Part shown: in pieces, positions 1-5,600 of the stretch | Numbering within the stretch: the stretch's first letter is position 1 | How the letters are laid out: every line of letters starts with the position of its first letter | DNA from: Bacteroidales bacterium UBA1628 | GTDB taxonomy: Bacteria > Bacteroidota > Bacteroidia > Bacteroidales > UBA932 | Assembly (NCBI GenBank): GCA_002321335.1 | Contig: DCMG01000057.1 | Coordinates: 16,597-34,874 of the forward strand | Direction of reading: 5' to 3' | DNA: 18,278 bases | Made by a program: the position numbers and the translations under genes | Notes under the pieces: generated by a model | Seen by the model: only the letters and a program-made list of their open reading frames with translations | Database searches by the model: none | What the model was told of the DNA's origin: nothing

Positions 1-462
1 AAAGAGATACACGCCAGCGCGCCTCTTATGGGCCATTTCAAAAAGGCAGGAACCACTCCTAAGCGCAAGCTTGTCGAATTCCCGGCAGACTTCAAGAGTG
101 AGCTCAAGCTCGGAGACACCATCAGCGTCTCAGACGTCGTAACAGAAGATGTCAAGTTCGTTGATGTTGTCGGTACTTCTAAAGGTCGTGGCTTCCAGGG
201 TGTTGTTCACCGTCATCATTTCGCCGGTGTAGGCGGAGCGACCCACGGTCAGCACAACAGACTGCGTAAGCCTGGTTCTCTCGGTGCATCATCATGGCCT
301 TCTCGCGTGTTCCCTGGAATGCGCATGGGTGGTCACATGGGCAACGAAAGAGTAAAGGTGTTCAACCTTGAGATTGTTAAGGTTATCCCTGAAAACAATC
401 TTCTCGTCATTAAGGGTTCCGTTCCAGGAGCCAAGGGTTCTTATCTTGCATTAGAGTTTTAG
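1..462 (+). CDS. rplC: 50S ribosomal protein L3, 5'-truncated
   Basis: Large-subunit ribosomal protein L3, which binds 23S rRNA early in 50S assembly and reaches toward the peptidyl-transferase region. The reading frame is open from base 1 (first residues KEIHASAPL), so the window starts inside the gene. The ATG at 28 is an internal methionine, not the start. The visible 153 residues are the C-terminal three quarters of a protein of roughly 205 residues. Recognisable L3 segments are GHFKKAGTTPKRKLVEF, the glycine-rich loop KGRGFQGVVHRHHF with GGATHGQHN, and the PSRVFPGMRMGGHMG motif followed by the usual ending in which NLLVIKGSVPGAKG can be read. It is the first visible gene of an S10-type operon, and rplD starts 2 bp after its TAG stop. 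Identification is secure; only the N-terminus is missing. Confidence 0.97.
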   Translation, partial: KEIHASAPLMGHFKKAGTTPKRKLVEFPADFKSELKLGDTISVSDVVTEDVKFVDVVGTSKGRGFQGVVHRHHFAGVGGATHGQHNRLRKPGSLGASSWPSRVFPGMRMGGHMGNERVKVFNLEIVKVIPENNLLVIKGSVPGAKGSYLALEF

Positions 463-464
463 TT

Positions 465-1094
465 ATGGAATTACCAGTATTGAAAATTGACGGATCAGAA
501 TCCGGAAAGAAGGTTGTTCTTGACGAGAAGGTGTTCGGTGTGGAGCCGAACGACCATGCAATCTATCTTGATGTCGTTCAGTACCTCGCCAACCAGCGTC
601 AGGGTACCTCAAAGACAAAGGACCGCAGTGAGAACGCGCACTCTACAAAGAAGCTCGGTCGCCAGAAGGGCGGCGGTGGCGCGCGTCACGGCAGCTTGAA
701 GTCCAACATCTTCGTTGGCGGTGGTCGCGTGTTCGGTCCTAAGCCTCGTCTGTACAGATTCAAACTTAACAAGAAGCTGAAGTCTCTCGCGCGTTGCTCA
801 GCCCTCACCTACAAGGCACAGGAGAACGCTATCGTCCTCGTTGAGCCATTCGCTATGGAAGCCCCTAAGACAAAGGAACTAATGCGCATCCTTGACGCTC
901 TCAAGGCTGGCCAGAGAAAGGTTCTCGTAGTGCTTCCGGAGAATTCAAACAACATTTTCCTTTCATCACGTAACCTCCCTGAGGTAAAGGTCATCACTGT
1001 TGACGAAATCAACACCTACACCATCATGAACGCTAATTCAATGGTTCTCGTTGACGGTGTTCAGGATGTCCTCGCAGCCAGGGTCAACCGTTAA
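465..1094 (+). CDS. rplD: 50S ribosomal protein L4
   Basis: Ribosomal protein L4, a 23S rRNA-binding primary assembly protein whose extended loop lines the peptide exit tunnel. The 209-residue length is normal for the family. The diagnostic loop lies at about residues 45-90 and includes QRQGTSKTKDRSE, STKKLGRQKGGGGARHG and GGGRVFGPKPRLY. The C-terminal half is the expected alpha/beta domain, ending in MVLVDGVQDVLAARVN. ATG at 465 is the natural start: it lies 2 bp after the rplC stop and the protein begins MELPVLKIDG as in relatives. In enterobacteria L4 represses its own operon through the S10 leader; that leader would lie outside this window and nothing here tests it. Gene order rplC-rplD-rplW is canonical. 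Confidence 0.98.
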   Translation: MELPVLKIDGSESGKKVVLDEKVFGVEPNDHAIYLDVVQYLANQRQGTSKTKDRSENAHSTKKLGRQKGGGGARHGSLKSNIFVGGGRVFGPKPRLYRFKLNKKLKSLARCSALTYKAQENAIVLVEPFAMEAPKTKELMRILDALKAGQRKVLVVLPENSNNIFLSSRNLPEVKVITVDEINTYTIMNANSMVLVDGVQDVLAARVNR

Positions 1095-1106
1095 AAGCGC
1101 AAAGAG

Positions 1107-1397
1107 ATGGGAATTTTAATCAAGCCAATAGTAACCGAGAAGCTCACGGCTCAGACTGAGAAGTACAACCGTTACGGCTTCATCGTTGACAGGGAAGCCA
1201 ACAAGCTTCAGATAAAGGCCGCTGTAGAGCAGTTCTACAATGTGACTGTGAAGGACGTCAACACCGTGAACTATCACGGAAAGAGAAAGTCCCGCTACAG
1301 CAAGGCAGGAATGCTCCGTGGCCGTGCCAATCACTACAAGAAGGCGTACGTTACCCTTGCAGGTGATGACAAGATCGATTTCTACAGTAACATTTAA
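1107..1397 (+). CDS. rplW: 50S ribosomal protein L23
   Basis: Ribosomal protein L23, which sits at the mouth of the exit tunnel and is the docking site for trigger factor and SRP in bacteria. The protein is 96 residues, a normal length. It begins MGILIKPIVTEKLT, which carries the family's conserved PIVTEK motif near the N-terminus. The segment YGFIVDREANKLQIKAAVEQFYNVTVKDVNT is the core beta-alpha-beta region, with the basic loop HGKRKSRYSKAG after it, and the ending AYVTLAGDDKIDF is typical. It starts 12 bp after rplD and ends 14 bp before rplB, and its stop codon overlaps the rplB Shine-Dalgarno sequence. Identification is certain from sequence and position. Confidence 0.98.
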   Translation: MGILIKPIVTEKLTAQTEKYNRYGFIVDREANKLQIKAAVEQFYNVTVKDVNTVNYHGKRKSRYSKAGMLRGRANHYKKAYVTLAGDDKIDFYSNI

Positions 1398-1403
1398 GGA
1401 GGG
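1396..1403 (+). promoter_or_regulatory. Strong Shine-Dalgarno before rplB
   Basis: The bases AAGGAGGG overlap the last two bases of the rplW TAA stop and lie 8 nt before the rplB ATG at 1412. Such a near-perfect anti-16S match is unusual in Bacteroidota, where most genes lack one. It fixes the rplB start and suggests that terminating ribosomes re-initiate here. A similar AAGGAG lies 8 nt before the rplV ATG (2540-2545). Confidence 0.7.
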
Positions 1404-1411
1404 ACAAGGCA

Positions 1412-2239
1412 ATGGCAATCAGAAAATTCAAGCCGATTACTCCTGGTACCAGGAACAAGGCTATCAGTGCGTTCGATGAAATCACTGCCAAGAAGCCGTA
1501 CAAGGCTTTGTTGGAACCTCTTAAGAGCACGGGCGGTAGAAACAACACCGGTCAGATGACCGTTCGTTACCGTGGCGGCGGACACAAGAGAATGTATCGT
1601 ATCATCGACTTCCTCCGCACCAAGGATAACATGAAGGCTACCGTGAAGACCATCGAGTATGATCCGAACCGTAGCGCCCGCATCGCCCTCGTCGAGTACG
1701 AGGATGGCGTAAAGAAGTACATCATCGCTCCTGCCGGAATCAAGGTAGGACAGGTCATAGAGTCCGGATCAGGAGTCGCTCCTGAGCTTGGCAACTGTCT
1801 CCCACTCGCGGAGATCCCTGTAGGTACGCTCGTTCACAACATCGAGCTTCGTCCTGGTCAGGGCGCCGCGATGGCACGTTCCGCCGGTACATTCGCGCAG
1901 CTCGCCGCCCGTGAGGGCAACTACGCCATCCTTCGTCTGCCTTCAGGCGAGACCAGAATGGTGCTCGTGGCCTGCCGCGCCACTGTCGGAACCGTTTCCA
2001 ACGCAGATCATAATCTTGAGTCTTACGGAAAGGCTGGCCGCAGCCGCTGGTTCGGTCGCAGGCCGCACAACCGTGGTGTCGTTATGAACCCTGTCGATCA
2101 CCCTATGGGTGGTGGTGAAGGTCGTGCCTCCGGAGGTCACCCGCGTTCACGTAAGGGACTTCCTGCAAAGGGTTACAAGACACGTAATCCTAAGGCTACT
2201 TCCAACAAGTTCATCATCGAGAGAAGAAAGAAGAAGTAA
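1412..2239 (+). CDS. rplB: 50S ribosomal protein L2
   Basis: Ribosomal protein L2, needed for subunit association and for organising the peptidyl-transferase centre. At 275 residues it has full length. The N-terminal OB-fold part includes GRNNTGQMTVRYRGGGHKRMYRIIDF (about residues 37-62, read in two pieces: GRNNTGQMTVRYRGGG then HKRMYRIIDF). The SH3-like half contains GQGAAMARSAGT, and the C-terminal region has NRGVVMNPVDHPMGGGEGR followed by GGHPRSRKG. The motif reads DHPMGGGEG where E. coli has DHPHGGGEG; to my knowledge Bacteroidota L2 proteins commonly carry this methionine. The start ATG has a strong Shine-Dalgarno 8 nt upstream. It lies between rplW and rpsS as in other S10 operons. Confidence 0.98.
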   Translation: MAIRKFKPITPGTRNKAISAFDEITAKKPYKALLEPLKSTGGRNNTGQMTVRYRGGGHKRMYRIIDFLRTKDNMKATVKTIEYDPNRSARIALVEYEDGVKKYIIAPAGIKVGQVIESGSGVAPELGNCLPLAEIPVGTLVHNIELRPGQGAAMARSAGTFAQLAAREGNYAILRLPSGETRMVLVACRATVGTVSNADHNLESYGKAGRSRWFGRRPHNRGVVMNPVDHPMGGGEGRASGGHPRSRKGLPAKGYKTRNPKATSNKFIIERRKKK

Positions 2240-2264
2240 TTAAACGGAATTAAACTTTAAGATT

Positions 2265-2534
2265 ATGAGTCGTTCATTAAGAAAAGGTCCATACATCCAG
2301 GAAGCCCTGGAAAAGAGAATTCTTGCTATGAATGATGGTAGCAAGAAGAAGGAGGTCGTGAAGACCTGGTCCCGCGCCAGCATGATCTCCCCTGACTTCG
2401 TAGGCCACACTGTCGCAGTTCATAATGGAAACAAGTTCATTCCTGTTTACATCACTGAGAACATGGTGGGCCACAAGCTCGGCGAATTCGCGCCGACCAG
2501 AACATTCAAAGGCCATTCGGGCAACAATAAGTAG
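2265..2534 (+). CDS. rpsS: 30S ribosomal protein S19
   Basis: Ribosomal protein S19, which with S13 forms part of the head of the 30S subunit near the A-site tRNA. The 89-residue length is normal. It starts MSRSLRKGPYI, the family hallmark, and contains KTWSRASMISPDFVGHTVAVHNG in the middle (conserved W-SR-S-I-P-F-G-V-VHNG pattern). It ends with GHKLGEFAPTRTFKGHSG, also diagnostic. The gene starts 25 bp after rplB, the largest gap in this operon, and is followed by rplV after 19 bp. No oddities seen. Confidence 0.98.
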   Translation: MSRSLRKGPYIQEALEKRILAMNDGSKKKEVVKTWSRASMISPDFVGHTVAVHNGNKFIPVYITENMVGHKLGEFAPTRTFKGHSGNNK

Positions 2535-2553
2535 TAATTAAGGAGAATTCATT

Positions 2554-2979
2554 ATGGGAGCTCGTAAAAGATTAATGGCTGAGAAGTTCAAGGAAGCCAA
2601 AAAGAATACAGCAATAGCTAAGTTGAATGATGTTCCTACATCCCCTCGCAAGATGCGTCTTGTCGCTGACACTGTGAGAGGTGTGGAGGTGAACCATGCG
2701 ATTGACCTTCTTCATTTCTCGAAGAGGCAGCCGTCTATCCGTCTTGAGAAGCTTCTCCGCAGCGCCATCGCCAACTGGGAAGCCAAGAACCCGGATCAGA
2801 GCAAGGAGCTGGACAACGGCAACGTTTATGTCAAGACGATCATGGTGGGCGAAGGCCGCACGCTCAAGAGAATCCGTCCTTGCCCTCAGGGCCGCGCCGG
2901 AAGAATCCGCAAGCGTTCGAACCACGTCACCATCATTCTCGACGTCAAGAAACCAACAACAGTAGAGGAGAACAAGTAA
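2554..2979 (+). CDS. rplV: 50S ribosomal protein L22
   Basis: Ribosomal protein L22, which contacts all 23S rRNA domains and whose beta-hairpin lines the exit tunnel. The protein has 141 residues; the start MGARKRLMAEKFKEAKK is the extended N-terminus usual in Bacteroidota. The core begins at LNDVPTSPRKMRLVADTVRG (about residues 24-43), continues with KLLRSAIANWEAKN, and has the tunnel hairpin and conserved end LKRIRPCPQGRAGRIRKRSNHVTI. A good AAGGAG Shine-Dalgarno precedes the ATG by 8 nt, supporting this start. Only one base separates its stop from the rpsC ATG, so the two are almost certainly translationally coupled. Confidence 0.98.
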   Translation: MGARKRLMAEKFKEAKKNTAIAKLNDVPTSPRKMRLVADTVRGVEVNHAIDLLHFSKRQPSIRLEKLLRSAIANWEAKNPDQSKELDNGNVYVKTIMVGEGRTLKRIRPCPQGRAGRIRKRSNHVTIILDVKKPTTVEENK

Positions 2980-2980
2980 T

Positions 2981-3763
2981 ATGGGACAGAAGACAAATCC
3001 TATTTCTAACAGAATCGGTATCACCCGTGGTTGGGACTCTAACTGGTGTGGTGGTAACTATGCTGAGAAGATCGCTGAGGATTATGAGATCCGCAAGTAT
3101 CTGACCAACCGTCTTGCCAAGGCCAGCCTCTCCAAGATTGTCATCGAAAGGACCCTCAAGTTCATAACCGTGACCATTCACGCCGCAAGGCCTGGATTCA
3201 TCATCGGTAAGGGTGGAGCCGAGGTTGACAAACTCAAGGAAGAGCTTAAGAAGGTCACCAAGAAGGATGTTCAGATCAACATCTTCGAGGTGAAGAGGCC
3301 TGAGGTAGACGCACACATCGTTGCTGACAGCATCGCTCGTCAGATCGAAGGTCGTGTTTCCTACAGAAGGGCCATCAAGATGGCTATCGCATCAACCATG
3401 AGGGTTGGTGCCGAGGGCATCAAGATCCAGATCAGCGGCCGCGTAGGCGGTGCTGAGATGGCCAGAAGCGAAATGTTCAAGGAAGGCCGTACACCTCTGC
3501 ACACATTCCGTGCTGACATCGACTACGCTCTTGCTGTCGCAAGCACAAAGGTAGGCGCGCTCGGAATCAAGGTGTGGATCTGCAACGGTGAGCGTTACGG
3601 AAAGCAGGATCTCACTCCTAACACTGCTGCCGCAGCCAACGCGCAGGGCGGTTCACGTCCTTCACGCGGAGACCGTGGCGAGCGCAGGGGCGGAGACCGC
3701 GGAGACCGTCGCGGCAACCGTGGTGGCCGTGGTCGTCGTGGCAATGACCGTCAGGCTGAGTAG
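2981..3763 (+). CDS. rpsC: 30S ribosomal protein S3 with RG-rich tail
   Basis: Ribosomal protein S3, part of the 30S head near the mRNA entry site, with mRNA helicase function together with S4 and S5. It begins MGQKTNPISNRIGITRGWDS. The KH domain carries the expected GFIIGKGG loop (about residues 70-77), and the C-terminal domain carries GRVGGAEMARSE, the KEGRTPLHTFRADIDY block and GIKVWICNGE. At 260 residues it is longer than the E. coli protein because of a low-complexity tail at about residues 216-260, dense in RG, RGG and GDR units. A basic or Gly-rich S3 tail is known in Bacteroides, but this one is strikingly arginine-glycine rich. It is the last gene of the operon here: an intrinsic terminator starts 24 bp after its stop. 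Confidence 0.97.
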   Translation: MGQKTNPISNRIGITRGWDSNWCGGNYAEKIAEDYEIRKYLTNRLAKASLSKIVIERTLKFITVTIHAARPGFIIGKGGAEVDKLKEELKKVTKKDVQINIFEVKRPEVDAHIVADSIARQIEGRVSYRRAIKMAIASTMRVGAEGIKIQISGRVGGAEMARSEMFKEGRTPLHTFRADIDYALAVASTKVGALGIKVWICNGERYGKQDLTPNTAAAANAQGGSRPSRGDRGERRGGDRGDRRGNRGGRGRRGNDRQAE

Positions 3764-3787
3764 GAATATTCAGAAATCAGAATAGAT

Positions 3788-3825
3788 AGAGTGGCAGGGA
3801 AGAGCAATCCCCGCCACTCTTTTTT
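3788..3825 (+). terminator. Rho-independent terminator ending the ribosomal operon
   Basis: Arms 3788-3800 and 3808-3820 are each 13 bases and pair at 12 of 13 positions (one A-C mismatch), with a 7-base loop at 3801-3807. A run of six T follows at 3820-3825. The stem is GC-rich next to the loop. It lies 24 bp after rpsC, in front of the sigma-factor promoter, so it separates the ribosomal operon from the next locus. Confidence 0.9.
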
Positions 3826-3856
3826 GTTACAATTTGGTTCAATTTGGAGGCGTGCC

Positions 3857-3888
3857 TTGGCTCTGAATGCATAAATTCGCTATATTTG
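3857..3888 (+). promoter_or_regulatory. Housekeeping-type Bacteroidota promoter of the ECF sigma gene
   Basis: The -7 element TATATTTG (3881-3888) matches the Bacteroidota consensus TAnnTTTG exactly. A -33-like TTG lies at 3857-3859, giving a 21-base spacer, which is in the expected range. Transcription would start around 3892-3896, about 12 nt before the ATG at 3907. The placement indicates that the sigma gene is read by the primary sigma factor rather than only by itself, and it rules out an upstream TTG start at 3844. Confidence 0.7.
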
Positions 3889-3906
3889 CTCCATCATAGA
3901 ATCATA

Positions 3907-4491
3907 ATGACGGAAACAGAGTTGGTGCAGCGGATACGCAAAGGCGACAGGAAAGCGTTTGACTTTCTTTGTCGGGAGTACTATGCGGCATTCATCTCAT
4001 ACGCAAAAATGGTACTTCCGTATGACGGGGCAGAGGATGTGGTTCAGGATGTCCTGCTGAATGTTTGGGGCAACCGGGCACGGCTTTCAGAAGAGCGTTC
4101 GCTTCAGGGGTATATCCTGAGATCCATTTACAACCGTGCCTTAAACAAACTAGCCAAGGACAAATCTGCGTCTGACTACCAGCAGTGGTATAGGATGTCC
4201 ATCGTCTCTTTGACCAGTTTCTATTGCGATCCGGAGAACAATGACTCGATACGCCATCTGTACACGATGGATCTGAGGAATAAGATCAATGATGCGGTGA
4301 TGTCGCTGCCGCCTAAATGCCGTGAGGTTTTCAGGTTGAGTTACATCGAGCATAAGTCCACAAAGGAGATCGCCGCTGAGTTGGGAGTTTCCACCAGTAC
4401 AGTCTCCAATCATATTCATAACGCGTTGGTGATGTTAAGGGAGGCGCTGGGTGCGGGTCTGCTTATTCTGCTTCTGCATAATTTCAGGTAA
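3907..4491 (+). CDS. ECF-type RNA polymerase sigma factor
   Basis: Extracytoplasmic-function sigma-70 factor of 194 residues, expected to direct RNA polymerase to the downstream susC/susD operon when released by its anti-sigma. Region 2 is at about residues 10-78, with the core-binding and -10 contact segment AEDVVQDVLLNVWGNR (42-57). Region 4 is at about 127-180, with LPPKCREVFRLSYIEHKS then the helix-turn-helix KEIAAELGVSTSTVSNHIHNA. I chose ATG 3907 over an in-frame TTG at 3844 because the longer start lies upstream of the predicted promoter -7 box and adds 21 residues with no family similarity. The C-terminus ends in a hydrophobic stretch, GAGLLILLLHNF (182-193), often seen in Bacteroidota ECF factors. 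A FecR-like anti-sigma follows after 76 bp. The class is sure; the exact regulon is inferred from position. Confidence 0.93.
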   Translation: MTETELVQRIRKGDRKAFDFLCREYYAAFISYAKMVLPYDGAEDVVQDVLLNVWGNRARLSEERSLQGYILRSIYNRALNKLAKDKSASDYQQWYRMSIVSLTSFYCDPENNDSIRHLYTMDLRNKINDAVMSLPPKCREVFRLSYIEHKSTKEIAAELGVSTSTVSNHIHNALVMLREALGAGLLILLLHNFR

Positions 4492-4526
4492 AAATAGTAA
4501 ATCCTTTTAGATAGTTTAGGGAAGTC

Positions 4527-4553
4527 ATCTGTATTATATATGTACATACAGAT
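4527..4553. promoter_or_regulatory. Perfect 8+8 bp inverted repeat between sigma and anti-sigma genes
   Basis: ATCTGTAT (4527-4534) and ATACAGAT (4546-4553) are perfect inverted copies around an 11-base AT-rich centre. The right arm ends 14 bp before the ATG of the fecR-like gene. It could be a protein-binding operator or an mRNA hairpin near the ribosome-loading site that lowers anti-sigma translation. There is no T-run directly after it, so it is not a typical terminator. The role is unknown; only the symmetry is directly seen. Confidence 0.5.
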
Positions 4554-4567
4554 AATTGTTCCTGACG

Positions 4568-5554
4568 ATGAAAGAGGTACCATACGAACTTTTCAAAAAA
4601 TATTTCAATGGCGAGACTGACGATTCCGAGAACCGCCGGTTGATAGAGTGGTTGCTGGAGGATAAAGAGAACGAAAAAGTCTTTGCCGACACATTGTCTG
4701 TCATCAGTGCCGCTGATGTTGTTCGTGACGAACGTTTTGAGGCCAGGCGTGATGCTTTCTTTGAGCGCTTGTCACGAAAAATTGACGAACAGGATGCGGC
4801 CGCTTCCAGAAAAAGACGCAGGAACATAGGTTTTGCGTTCGCTGGGGGACTGGCCGCCGTTCTGGCCGCTGTGGCGGTGTTCCTTTTCACACCAGGGGAA
4901 GGTTATCTATACCGTTCACCGATGACATACACGTCTTATTCCAACACCAGCAATGATTCTGACATTATTTGTCTACCGGACGGATCCACGGTCTGGATTA
5001 TGGGTGGATCTTCTCTGCGCTATGGCTCCAATGTCTCGAAAAATGGTGGCAAAAGGGAAATATGTCTTGACGGGGAAGCGTTTTTTGATGTCGCCAAGGA
5101 CACTATTCATCCTTTTGTGGTAAAGACTCCAAACCTGTCAGTTGTCGCTGTCGGAACTCGTTTCAATGTGCGAGTGAAAGAATGTGGGGACACGGAGGTG
5201 ATGTTGGAGGAAGGGAGTGTGAGACTGTGTAATCCTCAAGGAGTGAGCCTTATGCGGCTTCTCCCTGATCAGACAGCCGTTTTGGATGGAAAGACGGGAG
5301 ACATATTCATTGAACAGCATTATGTGCAGTCGGAGATTCGCCTGAAGTACAATGTCATAGCCCTTACAGATGCGACATTGGAAGAGATTAAGGAGAACAT
5401 AGAAAAAACTTATGGCGTCAGTATAAAGATAAAAGGTACACCGGCGGAAGACAGACGTTATAATTTCAGTTGCCTTAAGAGCCGAGGGGTTGAAGAGGCT
5501 GTGGCCATTTTGTCTCACTTGACCGGAACCGAGTGTGAGATCTGCGGCAAATAG
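4568..5554 (+). CDS. FecR-family anti-sigma factor
   Basis: Inner-membrane anti-sigma factor of 328 residues that should hold the upstream ECF sigma factor and receive a signal from the outer-membrane transporter. The cytoplasmic N-terminus (about 1-80) has the usual acidic anti-sigma start (YELFKKYFNGETDDSE, then RLIEWLLEDKENEKVF). One transmembrane helix spans about 86-107 (AFAGGLAAVLAAVAVFLF), preceded by the positive cluster RKRRR. The periplasmic FecR domain is at about 120-215, with LPDGSTVWIMGGSSLRY, LDGEAFFDVAKD, HPFVVKT and VVAVGTRFNV. A C-terminal DUF4974-like domain covers about 255-325 (ALTDATLEEIKENIEKTYGV). ATG 4568 was preferred over an in-frame TTG at 4556, since MKEVPYELF is a typical beginning. 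susC starts 46 bp downstream. Such a sigma/FecR/SusC trio is the standard trans-envelope regulatory set of Bacteroidota. Confidence 0.93.
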   Translation: MKEVPYELFKKYFNGETDDSENRRLIEWLLEDKENEKVFADTLSVISAADVVRDERFEARRDAFFERLSRKIDEQDAAASRKRRRNIGFAFAGGLAAVLAAVAVFLFTPGEGYLYRSPMTYTSYSNTSNDSDIICLPDGSTVWIMGGSSLRYGSNVSKNGGKREICLDGEAFFDVAKDTIHPFVVKTPNLSVVAVGTRFNVRVKECGDTEVMLEEGSVRLCNPQGVSLMRLLPDQTAVLDGKTGDIFIEQHYVQSEIRLKYNVIALTDATLEEIKENIEKTYGVSIKIKGTPAEDRRYNFSCLKSRGVEEAVAILSHLTGTECEICGK

Positions 5555-5600
5555 AATATTCATATATTAAAACCAAGTTTAACCAATCAAAGAATCACTT

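Noticed and set aside
2099..2131. DHPMGGGEG in L2 in place of DHPHGGGEG
   Set aside because: To my knowledge this His to Met difference is common in Bacteroidota L2 proteins, so it marks lineage rather than a defect.
3830..3847. Direct repeat CAATTTGG (3830-3837 and 3840-3847) upstream of the sigma promoter
   Set aside because: Only two short copies in an AT-rich gap; could be chance. It lies just upstream of the promoter, so a binding site is not excluded, but nothing supports it.
3844..3906. Upstream TTG start that would lengthen the ECF sigma factor by 21 residues
   Set aside because: It lies before the predicted -7 box, and the extra residues do not resemble an ECF N-terminus.
4527..4553. 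Inverted repeat as an invertible (phase-variable) promoter
   Set aside because: The arms are separated by only 11 bp, far too little for a promoter-bearing invertible segment, and no invertase gene is nearby.
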